Source of the DNA: DATLSM01 sp963722965
GTDB lineage: Bacteria > Actinomycetota > Thermoleophilia > Solirubrobacterales > 70-9
Reading direction: 5' to 3'
DNA: 64,000 nucleotides
Assembly: GCA_963722965.1 (NCBI GenBank)
Contig: CAVROX010000011.1
Span: 62,001 to 126,000 of the forward strand
The notes beneath the pieces are model-generated. The model was not told the origin of the DNA, ran no database searches, and saw only the letters and a list, made by a program, of their open reading frames with translations. A program made the translations under genes and the position numbers. Positions 22,740 to 31,631 of the stretch are shown piece after piece; within the stretch, counting starts at the first letter, position 1, and every line of letters starts with the position of its first letter.

Positions 22740-23738
22740 ATGATCCATCCGATCCCTCCCGGCACGCGCGACGTGCTCCCCGACGAGATGCGGGAGCTGC
22801 GCCGCCTCCACCTCGCGCTGATCGAGGTCTTCGAGAGCCGTGGATACGGCGAGGTTTCAACGCCCGCGATCGAGTACGACGAGGTGCTGGCGCGCGGCGA
22901 CGGGCGAACCGCCGCTGGCGCCTACCGCTTCTTCGATGAGCGAGGCGAGCTTTTGGCGTTGCGCTCGGACATGACGGTGCCGATCGCCCGTCTGGTCGCG
23001 ACCCGCTACGCCGACGCCGAGCGGCCGCTGCGCCTCTGCTATCTGGCTAACGCCTACAGGGCCGTACGACCGCAGCGCGGCCACATGCGCGAGTTCGTGC
23101 AAGCCGGGGTGGAGCTGATCGGCTCTCCGGCCCCCCAGGGAACCGCCGAGGTTGTCGAGGTGCTCGCGGCGGCGCTCGACGCGGCCGGGCTGACCCGCGC
23201 CGTGATCGGCCTCGGCGACGCCGACCTCTACCGCCAGCTGCTTGCCGAGTTCGGCGTGGAGGGGGAAGCGCGCGACTTTGCCCTCAAGCGGCTGGCCACG
23301 CACGACCTGGTCGGTCTCGAGGCCGAGCTGTCGGCCTTGCAGGGCATCAGCAAGCAGCAGTGCGCGACCTGTGTCGCCCTCTCCCAACTGCGCGGGGGCA
23401 GCGAGGTGCTCGAGCAGGCACGTGGCCTCGGCGGCGCTGCGGTGGAGCGGGCCACGGCAAGAATCCAGGAAACCTTCGAGGCGCTCGCAGAGAGGGGCGT
23501 GGCGGACCGAGTGCAGATCGATCTCGGCTTGCTGCGCGACCTCGGTTATTACAGCGGCGCCATCCTCGAGGTCTACGATCCGGCGTTGGGCCACATTCTC
23601 GGCGGCGGCGGGCGCTACGACGGCCTGCTCAAGCGGTTTGGGCTCGACCTGCCGGCGGCGGGGTTTGCCCTCTACCTGGAGCGCGTCCACGTCGCCCAGA
23701 TGGAGGAGGAGGCAAGAGGAGGAAAGGAGACACCGTGA
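22740..23738 (+). CDS. hisZ: ATP phosphoribosyltransferase regulatory subunit
   Basis: HisZ is a histidyl-tRNA synthetase-like protein without charging activity that activates short-form HisG. The 332 residues keep class II synthetase motifs: PPGTRDVLPDE, LALRSDMTVPIAR, YLANAYRAVRPQRGHMREFVQAG and ILGGGGRYDGLL. They lack the anticodon-binding domain of a true HisRS. The partner short hisG follows with a four-base overlap, which confirms HisZ over HisS. This is the first gene of the histidine operon. Confidence 0.93.
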   Translation: MIHPIPPGTRDVLPDEMRELRRLHLALIEVFESRGYGEVSTPAIEYDEVLARGDGRTAAGAYRFFDERGELLALRSDMTVPIARLVATRYADAERPLRLCYLANAYRAVRPQRGHMREFVQAGVELIGSPAPQGTAEVVEVLAAALDAAGLTRAVIGLGDADLYRQLLAEFGVEGEARDFALKRLATHDLVGLEAELSALQGISKQQCATCVALSQLRGGSEVLEQARGLGGAAVERATARIQETFEALAERGVADRVQIDLGLLRDLGYYSGAILEVYDPALGHILGGGGRYDGLLKRFGLDLPAAGFALYLERVHVAQMEEEARGGKETP

Positions 23739-24415
23739 GCGTCGAGGTCGCCGGCCTGGGCCGGGCGAAGGCCGACGGGCCGTTGAAGCTTGCGTTACCG
23801 CGCGGGGCGCTTTTCGGCGAGACCCTCGATGCTCTCGACGCGGCCGGGATTCAGACCGGCGAGCTGCGCGGTGACTCCCGCGCGCTGATTTTCGAGTCAA
23901 AGGACATCACTTTGGTGACGATGCGGCCCTCTGACGTGCCGACCTACGTGGAGGCCGGAGCCGCCGACGTCGGCATCACCGGTAAGGACGTACTGCTTGA
24001 GCAGGCCGATCGGGTTGTCTATGAGTTGCTGGATCTCGGTTTCGGCCGCTGCCGCATGGTGCTCGCCGGACGGGTCGGCGACAGGCGTCTGGGGGAGTCA
24101 GAGCGACGTCTGGGGATGATGCGGATCGCGACCAAGTACCCGCACATCGCCGAACGCCATTTCGAGCAGACCGGGCGCCAGGTCGAGGTGATCGAGGTCA
24201 AGGGTTCGGTCGAGTTGGCGCCGCTGATCGGCCTCGCCGACGGAATCGTCGACCTTGTCGCCACCGGACGCACCCTCGCCGAGAACGACTTGGAGGTGCG
24301 CGAGGAGATCCTCCTCTGCACAGCGCGCTTCGTCGCCAACCGGGTGGCCCACAAGCTCCGCGCCGCGGAGGTCGACTCGCTGACGGCGAGGCTTCGAGAG
24401 GCGACGGCAGGATGA
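23735..24415 (+). CDS. hisG: ATP phosphoribosyltransferase catalytic subunit, short form
   Basis: HisG joins ATP and PRPP, the first step of histidine synthesis. The 226-residue length identifies the short form that lacks the C-terminal histidine-sensing domain and needs HisZ. Motifs are LALPRGALFGETL, RPSDVPTYVEAGAADVGITGKDVL, IATKYPHIAERHF and the PRPP loop VDLVATGRTLAEN. GTG 23735 overlaps the hisZ stop as GTGA; a longer frame from 23360 runs inside hisZ and is not used. Confidence 0.95.
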   Translation: MSVEVAGLGRAKADGPLKLALPRGALFGETLDALDAAGIQTGELRGDSRALIFESKDITLVTMRPSDVPTYVEAGAADVGITGKDVLLEQADRVVYELLDLGFGRCRMVLAGRVGDRRLGESERRLGMMRIATKYPHIAERHFEQTGRQVEVIEVKGSVELAPLIGLADGIVDLVATGRTLAENDLEVREEILLCTARFVANRVAHKLRAAEVDSLTARLREATAG

Positions 24416-25677
24416 GGATGCGGCGATTTGTGTGGGAGGGCGCCGGCGGCACCGCGGGCGCGATCCGCTCCTGGGCGGTGCAATCCGCACCGCCAGTAGA
24501 CGTCACCGCGATCGAGCGGGAGGTCCTCGAGGGCGGCGACGAGGCGGTTTTGCGCCTCACGGCGCGCTTTGACGCGACCGAGCGCCCACCGCGTGCGCTG
24601 CGGATCGAGGCGCAGGAGGCAACCGCAGCGCTGGAATCCACCCAAACAGAGATCCGGACCGCGATGGAGGTAGCGGCGGCAAACGTCCGCGCCGTCGCCG
24701 AGGCCCAGATCGGCGATCCCCGGGACGCGATCGAGCTCCCAGAGGGCCACGTCGTGACCGTCCGCGAGGTCTCGGTGGACGCCGCCGGCGTCTATGCACC
24801 CGGCGGGCGAGCCGCATATCCGTCCAGCGTTCTTATGTGCTGCATCCCAGCTCGGGTGGCGGGCGTCAAGCGCCTTGCTCTGGCATCACCGCCGCGACCG
24901 GATGGCAGCCTCAACCCACAGGTGCTGGCGGCGGCCGCCCTCTGTGAGGTCGATGAGATCTACGCGATGGGCGGCGCCCAGGCAATCTTCGCCCTCGCCC
25001 ACGGGACTGAGACCGTCGATGCGGTGGATGTCATCGTCGGCCCTGGCAACGCCTGGGTGCGGGAGGCAAAGCGCGCCGTCTATGGCCAGGTCGGGATTGA
25101 CTCGCTCGCCGGCCCCTCCGAGCTGATGGTGATCGCCGGCCCGACGACGAACCCCCAGTGGGCAGCGCTGGATCTCTGTGCGCAGGCTGAGCACGGCGCC
25201 GAGGGCCCGCTGGTCGCGGTCGCGGTCGAGGAGGCGGTGCTGAGGGCGGTTGCGGAGGCGACCGAGCGCCTTGCCGTCGAGCGGCCTGGCATCGGCGACG
25301 CCCCGCTCGCCCTGGTTCAGATCCCCGATCTCGGCGACGGGATCGAGCTGGCCAACGACTTTGCGCCCGAGCACCTCGAGCTGCTCGCCGAGGACGCCGC
25401 GCTGCTCGCGGAGCGAGTTACGACGGCCGGCTGTGTGTTCACCGGTCCCTACGGAGCGACCGCCTTCGGCGACTACCTAGCCGGCTCAAACCACGTCCTG
25501 CCAACGGGGGGGGCGGGGCGCTTCTCCGGACCCCTTGGCCCTGGTGCATTCCGGCGCAAGATCCCAACGGTGAGCATTCCGGGCGAGGCGGTAGGTGCGC
25601 TGGCGGGGCATCTAGATGTCCTCGCCCGGGCTGAGGGGTTTCCCGTTCACGCTGAGTCGGCGATGATTAGACGATGA
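24412..25677 (+). CDS. hisD: Histidinol dehydrogenase
   Basis: HisD carries out the last two oxidations, from histidinol to histidine, with NAD+ and zinc. The 421 residues contain YAPGGRAAYPSSVLM, IYAMGGAQAIFALAHGT, VGPGNAWVREAKR, AGPSELMVIAG, AQAEHGAEG with zinc-binding Gln and His, and GSNHVLPTGG with another zinc His. ATG 24412 overlaps the hisG stop, and a second in-frame ATG lies at 24418. The stop overlaps hisB. Confidence 0.95.
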   Translation: MRMRRFVWEGAGGTAGAIRSWAVQSAPPVDVTAIEREVLEGGDEAVLRLTARFDATERPPRALRIEAQEATAALESTQTEIRTAMEVAAANVRAVAEAQIGDPRDAIELPEGHVVTVREVSVDAAGVYAPGGRAAYPSSVLMCCIPARVAGVKRLALASPPRPDGSLNPQVLAAAALCEVDEIYAMGGAQAIFALAHGTETVDAVDVIVGPGNAWVREAKRAVYGQVGIDSLAGPSELMVIAGPTTNPQWAALDLCAQAEHGAEGPLVAVAVEEAVLRAVAEATERLAVERPGIGDAPLALVQIPDLGDGIELANDFAPEHLELLAEDAALLAERVTTAGCVFTGPYGATAFGDYLAGSNHVLPTGGAGRFSGPLGPGAFRRKIPTVSIPGEAVGALAGHLDVLARAEGFPVHAESAMIRR

Positions 25678-26264
25678 GCAGATCAGCCGCCAGGGAGCGT
25701 GAGACCGCCGAGACCCGGATACGGCTCGCACTGGACCTCGATGGAGGAGCGTCAAGCGCTGCCACCGGCGTCGGCTTCCTCGATCACATGCTCGACCTGC
25801 TCGCCCGCCACGGGCGGCTCGGCCTCCGGGTGCAGGCGAGCGGCGATCTCCAGACCGGGCCCCACCACACCGTCGAGGATGTCGGCATCGTGCTTGGCCA
25901 GGCGCTAGACGAGGCGCTTGACTCTCGCGCCGGAATCAGGCGCTATGGGTCTGCCCTGGTCCCGATGGACGAGGCGCTGGCTGAGTGCGCGATCGATATC
26001 TCCGGAAGGCCACTCTGCATCTTTGAAGCTGAGCTCCCGGCGACCTCGATCGCCGGCTTTGACACCGAGCTCGCCGAGGAGTTCTTCCGTGCGGTCGCCA
26101 ACAACGCCAAGTTGACCCTTCACGTTTCGGTCCGCCGCGGCACGAATGCACACCACATGATCGAGGCTTCGTTCAAGGCGTTTGCCCGCGCCCTGCGCGT
26201 CGCCATCTCGATCGACCCTGAGGAGAGCGGCGTGCCCTCAACCAAGGGGACGCTCTCACAATGA
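25674..26264 (+). CDS. hisB: Imidazoleglycerol-phosphate dehydratase
   Basis: HisB dehydrates imidazole glycerol phosphate to imidazole acetol phosphate using two manganese ions. The 196-residue protein is the monofunctional form without the N-terminal phosphatase of E. coli. Motifs are VGFLDHMLDLLARHG, GPHHTVEDVGIVLGQAL, and VRRGTNAHHMIEASFKAFARAL, with the metal-binding His pairs. ATGA overlaps join it to hisD and hisH. No histidinol-phosphate phosphatase or hisC is present in the window. Confidence 0.95.
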   Translation: MSRSAARERETAETRIRLALDLDGGASSAATGVGFLDHMLDLLARHGRLGLRVQASGDLQTGPHHTVEDVGIVLGQALDEALDSRAGIRRYGSALVPMDEALAECAIDISGRPLCIFEAELPATSIAGFDTELAEEFFRAVANNAKLTLHVSVRRGTNAHHMIEASFKAFARALRVAISIDPEESGVPSTKGTLSQ

Positions 26265-26887
26265 CCGCCCGCGTCGCGATCCTCGACTACGGCATGGGCA
26301 ATCTGCGCTCCGTCGAGAAGGCCCTTGAACACGTCGGGGCGGCGGCGAAGATCACCAACGACGCCGCCGAGGTCCGCAGCTGCGACGGCCTGATACTGCC
26401 TGGCGTCGGTGCCTTCCCTCGAGCGATGCAGCGCATCCGCGAGCTCGAGCTAGACAATCTGATCGCCGAGCGCCGGGATGCGGGGATCCCGATCCTCGGC
26501 ATCTGCCTCGGGCTGCAGCTCTTATTTGACTCGACCACCGAGCTGGGTGGGGCGGTCGGCCTCGGCCTGTTGCCCGGCGAGGTCACCGACCTGGACGCGG
26601 GCTCCCTCAAGGTCCCCCACATCGGCTGGTCGCCGGTGCGCTGGGAGCGAAAATCGCGGCTGATCGCCGGCATCGAGACCGAGACGCCCTTTTACTTCGT
26701 CCACTCCTTTGCCCCGCGGCCAGGCCCCGAGGAGCTGCTGGGCACCGCTGCTTACGGCAGGCGATTCGCCTGTGCGGCCGAGCGAGATAACGTCTTCGGA
26801 GTCCAGTTTCACCCCGAGAAGTCAAGCGCCGCCGGTCTGCGGCTGCTGGCCAACTTCGCCGGGGTCTGCGCCTCCGTGCCGGCGTGA
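26261..26887 (+). CDS. hisH: Imidazole glycerol phosphate synthase, glutamine amidotransferase subunit
   Basis: HisH releases ammonia from glutamine and passes it to HisF. The 208-residue class I amidotransferase has the nucleophile in GICLGLQLLF, the oxyanion region GVGAFPRAM and the His-Glu pair in FGVQFHPEKSS. It overlaps hisB and hisA by four bases each. Confidence 0.95.
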   Translation: MTARVAILDYGMGNLRSVEKALEHVGAAAKITNDAAEVRSCDGLILPGVGAFPRAMQRIRELELDNLIAERRDAGIPILGICLGLQLLFDSTTELGGAVGLGLLPGEVTDLDAGSLKVPHIGWSPVRWERKSRLIAGIETETPFYFVHSFAPRPGPEELLGTAAYGRRFACAAERDNVFGVQFHPEKSSAAGLRLLANFAGVCASVPA

Positions 26888-27624
26888 TCCTCTATCCGGC
26901 AATCGACATCCGCGGCGGCCGTGCGGTGCGATTGCTGCAAGGCGACTACGAGCGCGAGACCGCCTATGACAGCGACCCGGCCGAGGCCGCGACCCGCTGG
27001 GCCGAGGAGGGTGCCCGCTTCCTGCACGTGGTCGACCTCGACGGCGCCAGGGAGGGCGAACCAGAAAACCTGAGCGCGGTCCGCCGAATCGCGGCTGCAG
27101 TCGAGTGTCCGATCCAGGTCGGCGGCGGCCTGCGCGATGCCGACTCGGTCAGCGCCGTGCTCGACGCAGGCGCCGAGCGGGTCCTTATCGGCACCGCGGC
27201 ACTGCGCGACCGGGTCTTCCTCAATGAGATGATCGATCGACACGCAGATCGAGTGGTCGTCTCCGTAGACGCCCGCGATGGCAAGGTCGCGCTGGAAGGC
27301 TGGACCAAGACGGGTGGGCTGGACGCTGTCCAAGCGGTCGCGGCGCTCGGCGAGATTGGTGTGGGCCGCTTCCTCTGCACGGCAATCGAGGTCGACGGCA
27401 CCATGCAGGGCCCGGCCATCGATCAACTGGGCAAGATCGCAGCCGCCACCGTTTCCCAAATCATCGCTTCCGGGGGGGTTGGGGCCCTCGCTGACCTTGA
27501 GTTACTCGCCAGCGAGGCGCCCGGCAACGTCGAGGGGGTCGTGGTCGGCCGGGCGCTGTATGAGCGCAGATTCACCGTCGCCGAGGCAATCTCAACGCTC
27601 GAGCGCAGGGGATCCGAGCCCTGA
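26884..27624 (+). CDS. hisA: Phosphoribosylformimino-AICAR-phosphate isomerase
   Basis: HisA opens the ribose ring of ProFAR in an Amadori rearrangement. The 246-residue TIM barrel begins with ILYPAIDIRGGRAVRLLQGDY, whose Asp is the general base, and includes VQVGGG-type IQVGGGLRDAD, VSVDARDGKVALEGW and the phosphate loop ASGGVGALADL. GTG 26884 overlaps the hisH stop. In actinobacteria the enzyme can double as TrpF (PriA); the sequence alone does not settle this. It ends 16 bases before hisF. Confidence 0.94.
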   Translation: MILYPAIDIRGGRAVRLLQGDYERETAYDSDPAEAATRWAEEGARFLHVVDLDGAREGEPENLSAVRRIAAAVECPIQVGGGLRDADSVSAVLDAGAERVLIGTAALRDRVFLNEMIDRHADRVVVSVDARDGKVALEGWTKTGGLDAVQAVAALGEIGVGRFLCTAIEVDGTMQGPAIDQLGKIAAATVSQIIASGGVGALADLELLASEAPGNVEGVVVGRALYERRFTVAEAISTLERRGSEP

Positions 27625-27628
27625 CCTC

Positions 27629-27634
27629 TACGCT
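27629..27634 (+). promoter_or_regulatory. -10 element before hisF (leaderless type)
   Basis: TACGCT ends six bases before the hisF ATG. It could give a second, internal start of transcription inside the his operon. Confidence 0.45.
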
Positions 27635-27640
27635 TTCCCG

Positions 27641-28400
27641 ATGGTCCTCAAGCGCGTCATCCCCTGCCTAGACGTGGACGCAGGACGCGTGGTGAAGGGC
27701 ACCAACTTCCTCGGCCTGCGCGACGCCGGCGACCCGGTCGAGCTGGCGCAACGCTACGACGCCGAGGGCGCCGATGAGCTGGTCTTCCTCGACATCACCG
27801 CCTCCCACCAAAAGCGCGAGACGATCGTCGAGCTGGCGCGGCGCACCGCCGACAACGTTTTCATCCCGTTCACGATCGGCGGTGGGATTCGCTCCGTCGA
27901 GGACGCCCAAGCCGTGCTCGACGCCGGCGCCGACAAGGTCTCGGTCAACTCCGCCGCGCTCTCCCGGCCGCAGCTGTCGAGCGAGCTCGCAGAGCACTTC
28001 GGCGCCCAATGCGTCGTGATCGCGATCGACGCCAAGGAAGGAGGGCGGTGGGTGGGGTGTGTACGTAAACGGTGGCCGGGCGAAGGTTGCAGGCCGTGAG
28101 GCGGTCTCCTGGGCGCGGGAGGCCGTCGAGCGCGGAGCAGGCGAGGTGCTGCTGACCAGCATGGACCGCGACGGCACCAACCGCGGTTATGACATCGAGC
28201 TGACGCGCGCGGTGGCAGACGCCGTCTCGGTTCCGGTGATTGCCTCCGGCGGGGCCGGCGCGCTCGAGCACCTCTGCGCGGCGATCGCCGACGGTGGCGC
28301 CGATGCCGTGCTATGTGCCTCGATCTTCCACTACGGGGCCCACCGCGTGCGCGATGCCAAGCTGCGGCTCGCCGCCGAGGGAATTCCGGTCAGGCTGTAG
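27641..28400 (+). CDS. hisF: Imidazole glycerol phosphate synthase cyclase subunit (apparent frameshift)
   Basis: HisF uses ammonia from HisH to form imidazole glycerol phosphate and AICAR. The first frame gives VLKRVIPCLDVDAGRVVKG, DITASHQKRET, FTIGGGIRSVEDA and VVIAIDAKEGG, then loses homology. The second frame, one base on, resumes with GGWGVYVNGGRAKVAGREA and runs through LLTSMDRDGTNRGYD and VIASGGAGALEHL to the TAG at 28398. The break lies in a G-rich stretch at about 28037-28050, and removing one G restores a 252-residue enzyme. All active-site segments are present, so a sequence error is the simplest reading. Confidence 0.92.
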
Positions 28401-28410
28401 GCGGGGCGGG

Positions 28411-29532
28411 GTGCTGTCGTTGCCTGCGGCATCGAGCAATGACCTTAAGCGGGCGCTGCAGCGTGCCTTCCCGGAGTTGGCGAGCGTGCGCGAGCAGTGT
28501 GGGGGAGAGTCGGTCTATCTGGTCGGGGGCGCCGTCCGCGACCTGCTTCTCGGCCGCCCTCGAAGCGACATCGATCTGGTCATCGAGGGGGACGCCTCCG
28601 GGCTGGCATCCCGGCTCGGTGCGGAGGTTGTCCAATACGAGCGATTTTCCACGGCGAGGTGCCGGCTCGACGGGCATGAGATCGATATCGCCGCCGCCCG
28701 CACCGAGACATATCCGCATCCCGGCGCGCTGCCGCAGGTGAGGCCGTCGACCCTCAGCGAGGATCTGGCACGACGCGATTTCACGATCAACGCGATGGCG
28801 ATCCCGCTCGCCGGGGAGCCGGTGTTGATCGACCCCCATGGGGGTCGCGCGGATCTCCTCGCCGGCCTGCTGCGGGTACTGCATCGACGCTCCTTCGTCG
28901 ATGATCCGACCCGGGCGCTGCGAGCCGCCCGCTACGCCTCCCGCTTTGGCTTCACGCTAGAGGAGGAAACGGCCGGGCTGCTTGCCGCGGCCGACCTGGG
29001 GTCAGTCTCAGCTGCCCGGCGCAAGGCGGAGCTGCTGCGCTTGGCAAGCGAGATCGAGGCAGTGCGGGGACTCGAGCTGGCCGCTGGGTGGGGACTGATC
29101 GAGCCGCGCGTCGGGGGCCTGCAGCTCGCGACAGGCGTCGCTGAACTGCTGAAGTGCCAGCCGTGGAGTGGGGTCGCCAAGCGCGCCGAGGCCCTGCTCG
29201 CCGCGGTCCTCGGGCCACCCGGCGGCGAGCTGGGACTGGCCGCCGCAGACCCCAAGACACCCTCTGAGGCAGTCGAGCTGGCTGGCCCACGAACCCCGGT
29301 CGAACTAGTACTCGCCCGCGCCCTGGGAGCCGAGTGGCTAGACCGGTTCCTCACCGAGTGGAAGGGAGTTGGCCTTGAGATCGACGGCGCCGACCTGATC
29401 GCTGCCGGGGTTCCCGAGGGTCCGGCGCTGGGACGGGGATTGCGCGATGCGCTGCGTCGCAAGCTCGACGGAGAGCTCGCCGGGCGCGAGCAAGAGCTGG
29501 CCGCGGCCCTGGCCGCGGCCCGCGCTGAATGA
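28411..29532 (+). CDS. CCA-adding/poly(A) polymerase family nucleotidyltransferase
   Basis: The class II nucleotidyltransferase head is clear: VYLVGGAVRDLLLGRPRSDI with the metal-binding DxD (SDIDLVIEG), then RRDFTINAMAI and the RRSFVDDPTRALRAARYASR segment of the neck. The 373 residues continue into an alpha-helical body without an HD motif. The likely role is tRNA 3'-CCA addition or repair, but poly(A) addition cannot be excluded. GTG 28411, after a GGGGCGGGG stretch, is preferred; TTG 28420 is an alternative. It follows hisF by ten bases. Confidence 0.82.
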   Translation: MLSLPAASSNDLKRALQRAFPELASVREQCGGESVYLVGGAVRDLLLGRPRSDIDLVIEGDASGLASRLGAEVVQYERFSTARCRLDGHEIDIAAARTETYPHPGALPQVRPSTLSEDLARRDFTINAMAIPLAGEPVLIDPHGGRADLLAGLLRVLHRRSFVDDPTRALRAARYASRFGFTLEEETAGLLAAADLGSVSAARRKAELLRLASEIEAVRGLELAAGWGLIEPRVGGLQLATGVAELLKCQPWSGVAKRAEALLAAVLGPPGGELGLAAADPKTPSEAVELAGPRTPVELVLARALGAEWLDRFLTEWKGVGLEIDGADLIAAGVPEGPALGRGLRDALRRKLDGELAGREQELAAALAAARAE

Positions 29533-29571
29533 TTCCCCATCGACCCTCTGGCTTTCTGCTTTGTTAGGGGG

Positions 29572-30339
29572 ATGAGATGGCGTGAGAAGGCAGGGGTTCG
29601 CTGGCTGGAGGCCGACCTCCCCGGTGGACGGGCAGCATTCTCCACCCGCCTTGGCGGCGTCAGCAAAGTACCGTTTGACCGCCTCAACCTCGGTGCCCTC
29701 ACCGGTGATGAGGCCCGCGCGGTCGCAGAGAATCGCCGCCGTCTGGCGACGGCTCTCGGCTTCGAGCCCGAGCGCGTTGTCGCCGGGCGACAGGTCCACG
29801 GAACCGAGATTGCCCTGCAGACCGCGTCGCTGATGCCGAGCTCATTCCCCGCACCCCAAAGCCAGGCAGCCCCCGAAGTCGACGGCCACCTGGTCACCGA
29901 GCCCGGGCTGGCCGCCCTGGTGTTTGTCGCTGATTGCCTACCGATTGCGCTGGCTGGACCAGGTGGCGTGGCGATCCTTCACTGCGGCTGGCGGGGGATG
30001 GCGGCCGGGATTCTCGCCAGGGGGATGCAAGCAGTCGCTGGGACCCACGCCGTGATTGGACCCGGAATCGGCCCCTGTTGCTATGAGGTCGGTGAGGAGG
30101 TGATGGGCGCTTTTGCCGGGCTGGGCGAGGGGGTCAGCGCCGGGAGGATGCTTGACCTACCCGAGGTCGCCCGGCGTTTGCTGCAAGGGGCGGGCGTCTC
30201 CTCGATCGAGTCCGCCGGACTCTGCACCGCCTGCGAGGCGGGGTTGTTCTTCTCCCACCGCCGCGAGGCGGGCAGGACCGGGCACCAAGCAGGGATCGTC
30301 TGGGTGGACGGCAAGGCCGGTGAGCAATGCCCGGCCTGA
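29572..30339 (+). CDS. pgeF: PgeF/YfiH-family purine nucleoside phosphorylase-type protein
   Basis: This is the family once called multicopper polyphenol oxidase (laccase domain), now linked to purine nucleoside cleavage and to editing of cell-wall precursors. The 255 residues include AAFSTRLGGVSKVPFD, the zinc or metal residues in GRQVHGTEI, VFVADCLPIAL and ILHCGWRGMAAG, and IGPCCYEVGEEV. It overlaps yggS by 13 bases and leads the group yggS-sepF-proC-yggT-lspA, a common neighbourhood near division genes, although ftsZ itself is absent here. Confidence 0.88.
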   Translation: MRWREKAGVRWLEADLPGGRAAFSTRLGGVSKVPFDRLNLGALTGDEARAVAENRRRLATALGFEPERVVAGRQVHGTEIALQTASLMPSSFPAPQSQAAPEVDGHLVTEPGLAALVFVADCLPIALAGPGGVAILHCGWRGMAAGILARGMQAVAGTHAVIGPGIGPCCYEVGEEVMGAFAGLGEGVSAGRMLDLPEVARRLLQGAGVSSIESAGLCTACEAGLFFSHRREAGRTGHQAGIVWVDGKAGEQCPA

Positions 30340-30980
30340 TCGGCGGCCTTGACCCGGCGAGGATCGCCTTCAACCTCGAGCGGGTCCGCGAGGTGGCGGG
30401 AGAAAACGTCGAGATCCTCGCGGCGACCAAGTACGTCCGGATCGAGGAGATGGGTGCCCTGGCCGAGGCCGGCATCGCCCTGGTCGGTGAGAACCGCCAG
30501 CAGGAGCTGAGTGCCAAGCACGAGCGTTGGGGAGAGGTTTTTGCCTGGGATTTCATCGGCACCCTCCAGAGCCGCAAGGTGAGGCAGTTGCTGCCCATTT
30601 GCCGACTGATCCACTCGGTGGCCAGCGATTCGGCCCTGGAGCAGCTCGGCCGCCACGGGGGGCCGGAGACCGAGGTGCTGATCGAGGTAAACGTCGCTGG
30701 GGAGGAGAAGAAGGCTGGCGTCGCCCCCGCCGATCTGAGCGCCTTCATCGAGCGCTGTCCGGTGCGGGTGGTCGGCCTGATGACCATGCCTCCCTTCAGC
30801 CAGGAGCCGGAGGCATCCCGCCCACACTTCGCCCGCCTCGCCGAGCTGGCGGCCGAAAATAGCCTCACTCGGCTTTCGATGGGAACCTCCCAGGACTGGC
30901 CGGTGGCGGTCGAAGAGGGCGCAACGATCCTGCGTTTGGGGGCGGCGCTGTATTCCAAAGCGGCGCTACCCTGCCGATAA
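30327..30980 (+). CDS. yggS: PLP-binding homeostasis protein (YggS/PROSC family)
   Basis: The 217-residue single-domain protein resembles the N-terminal barrel of alanine racemase. It contains the PLP-lysine segment EILAATKYV, VGENRQQEL, WDFIGTLQSRKV, EVLIEVNVAGEEKKAGV, VVGLMTMPP and the phosphate-binding LSMGTSQDWPVAVEEGATILRLG. It buffers pyridoxal phosphate and amino/keto acid pools rather than acting as a classical enzyme. ATG 30327 lies inside pgeF, so translation is coupled. Confidence 0.92.
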   Translation: MPGLIGGLDPARIAFNLERVREVAGENVEILAATKYVRIEEMGALAEAGIALVGENRQQELSAKHERWGEVFAWDFIGTLQSRKVRQLLPICRLIHSVASDSALEQLGRHGGPETEVLIEVNVAGEEKKAGVAPADLSAFIERCPVRVVGLMTMPPFSQEPEASRPHFARLAELAAENSLTRLSMGTSQDWPVAVEEGATILRLGAALYSKAALPCR

Positions 30981-30992
30981 TCTGTAAAGGAG

Positions 30993-31010
30993 TCGGCCCA
31001 CCGGGGCCGA
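30993..31010 (+). promoter_or_regulatory. Hairpin before sepF
   Basis: A perfect seven-base stem TCGGCCC/GGGCCGA with a four-base loop is followed by AAAAGG. It ends 13 bases before the sepF ATG, with AAGGCGG in the gap as a ribosome site. There is no T tract, so a translational or stability role is more likely than termination. Confidence 0.35.
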
Positions 31011-31023
31011 AAAGGCGGTGTAG

Positions 31024-31578
31024 ATGGCCCTTCGCGACACATGGCACAGAGCGCTCGTTTACTTCGGCCTGGCTGAGGACCACGATTACGGCCCCGAATA
31101 CGAGGATGGCGACTACGAGCCCGAGACCGGCTCCGAGGAGGTTTATGAAGGCCGTCGCGAGCGCGAGCACGCATCGGTGCGGCGTCTGCCCACCGCCCGC
31201 CGCTCGCGCCGCGACGAGATCGACGACATCTTCGCCGATGACGAGCCGATATCGGCCTCGCGCACCCGCACTTTGCGGCCTGTCGCCAACGGCGGCTCAG
31301 AAGTCCAGGTCCACCTGGTCATCCCCCGCAATTTCAACGATGCCCAGCAGGTTGCCGACCAGTTCAAACGGTCGGTGCCCGTCATCCTCAACCTACAGAC
31401 GACCGACCACGAGCTCTCCAAGCGGATGATCGACTTCTGCTCAGGCCTGACCTACGCGCTGGACGGTGGGATGCAGCGGATCGCCGAGAAGATGTTCCTG
31501 CTTACGCCCCGCAATGTCGAGGTCTCAGCCGAGGAACGAGCGCGGCTGATCGACAAGGGGTTCTTCAACCAGTCCTAG
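31024..31578 (+). CDS. sepF: Cell division protein SepF
   Basis: SepF binds FtsZ and tethers it to the membrane; in actinobacteria lacking FtsA it is the main anchor. The 184 residues have an N-terminal amphipathic start (RDTWHRALVYFGLAED), an acidic and Arg-rich linker to about residue 95, and the SepF core at 95-175. The core contains HLVIPRNFNDAQQVADQFK, VILNLQTTD and RMIDFCSGLTYALDG. A ribosome site (AAGGCGG) lies before ATG 31024. Confidence 0.93.
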   Translation: MALRDTWHRALVYFGLAEDHDYGPEYEDGDYEPETGSEEVYEGRREREHASVRRLPTARRSRRDEIDDIFADDEPISASRTRTLRPVANGGSEVQVHLVIPRNFNDAQQVADQFKRSVPVILNLQTTDHELSKRMIDFCSGLTYALDGGMQRIAEKMFLLTPRNVEVSAEERARLIDKGFFNQS

Positions 31579-31631
31579 GTCTTGGAGGGGCGGGTGCCCT
31601 TCTTGCGAAGCACGGTTAGTCTGCCCACGCG

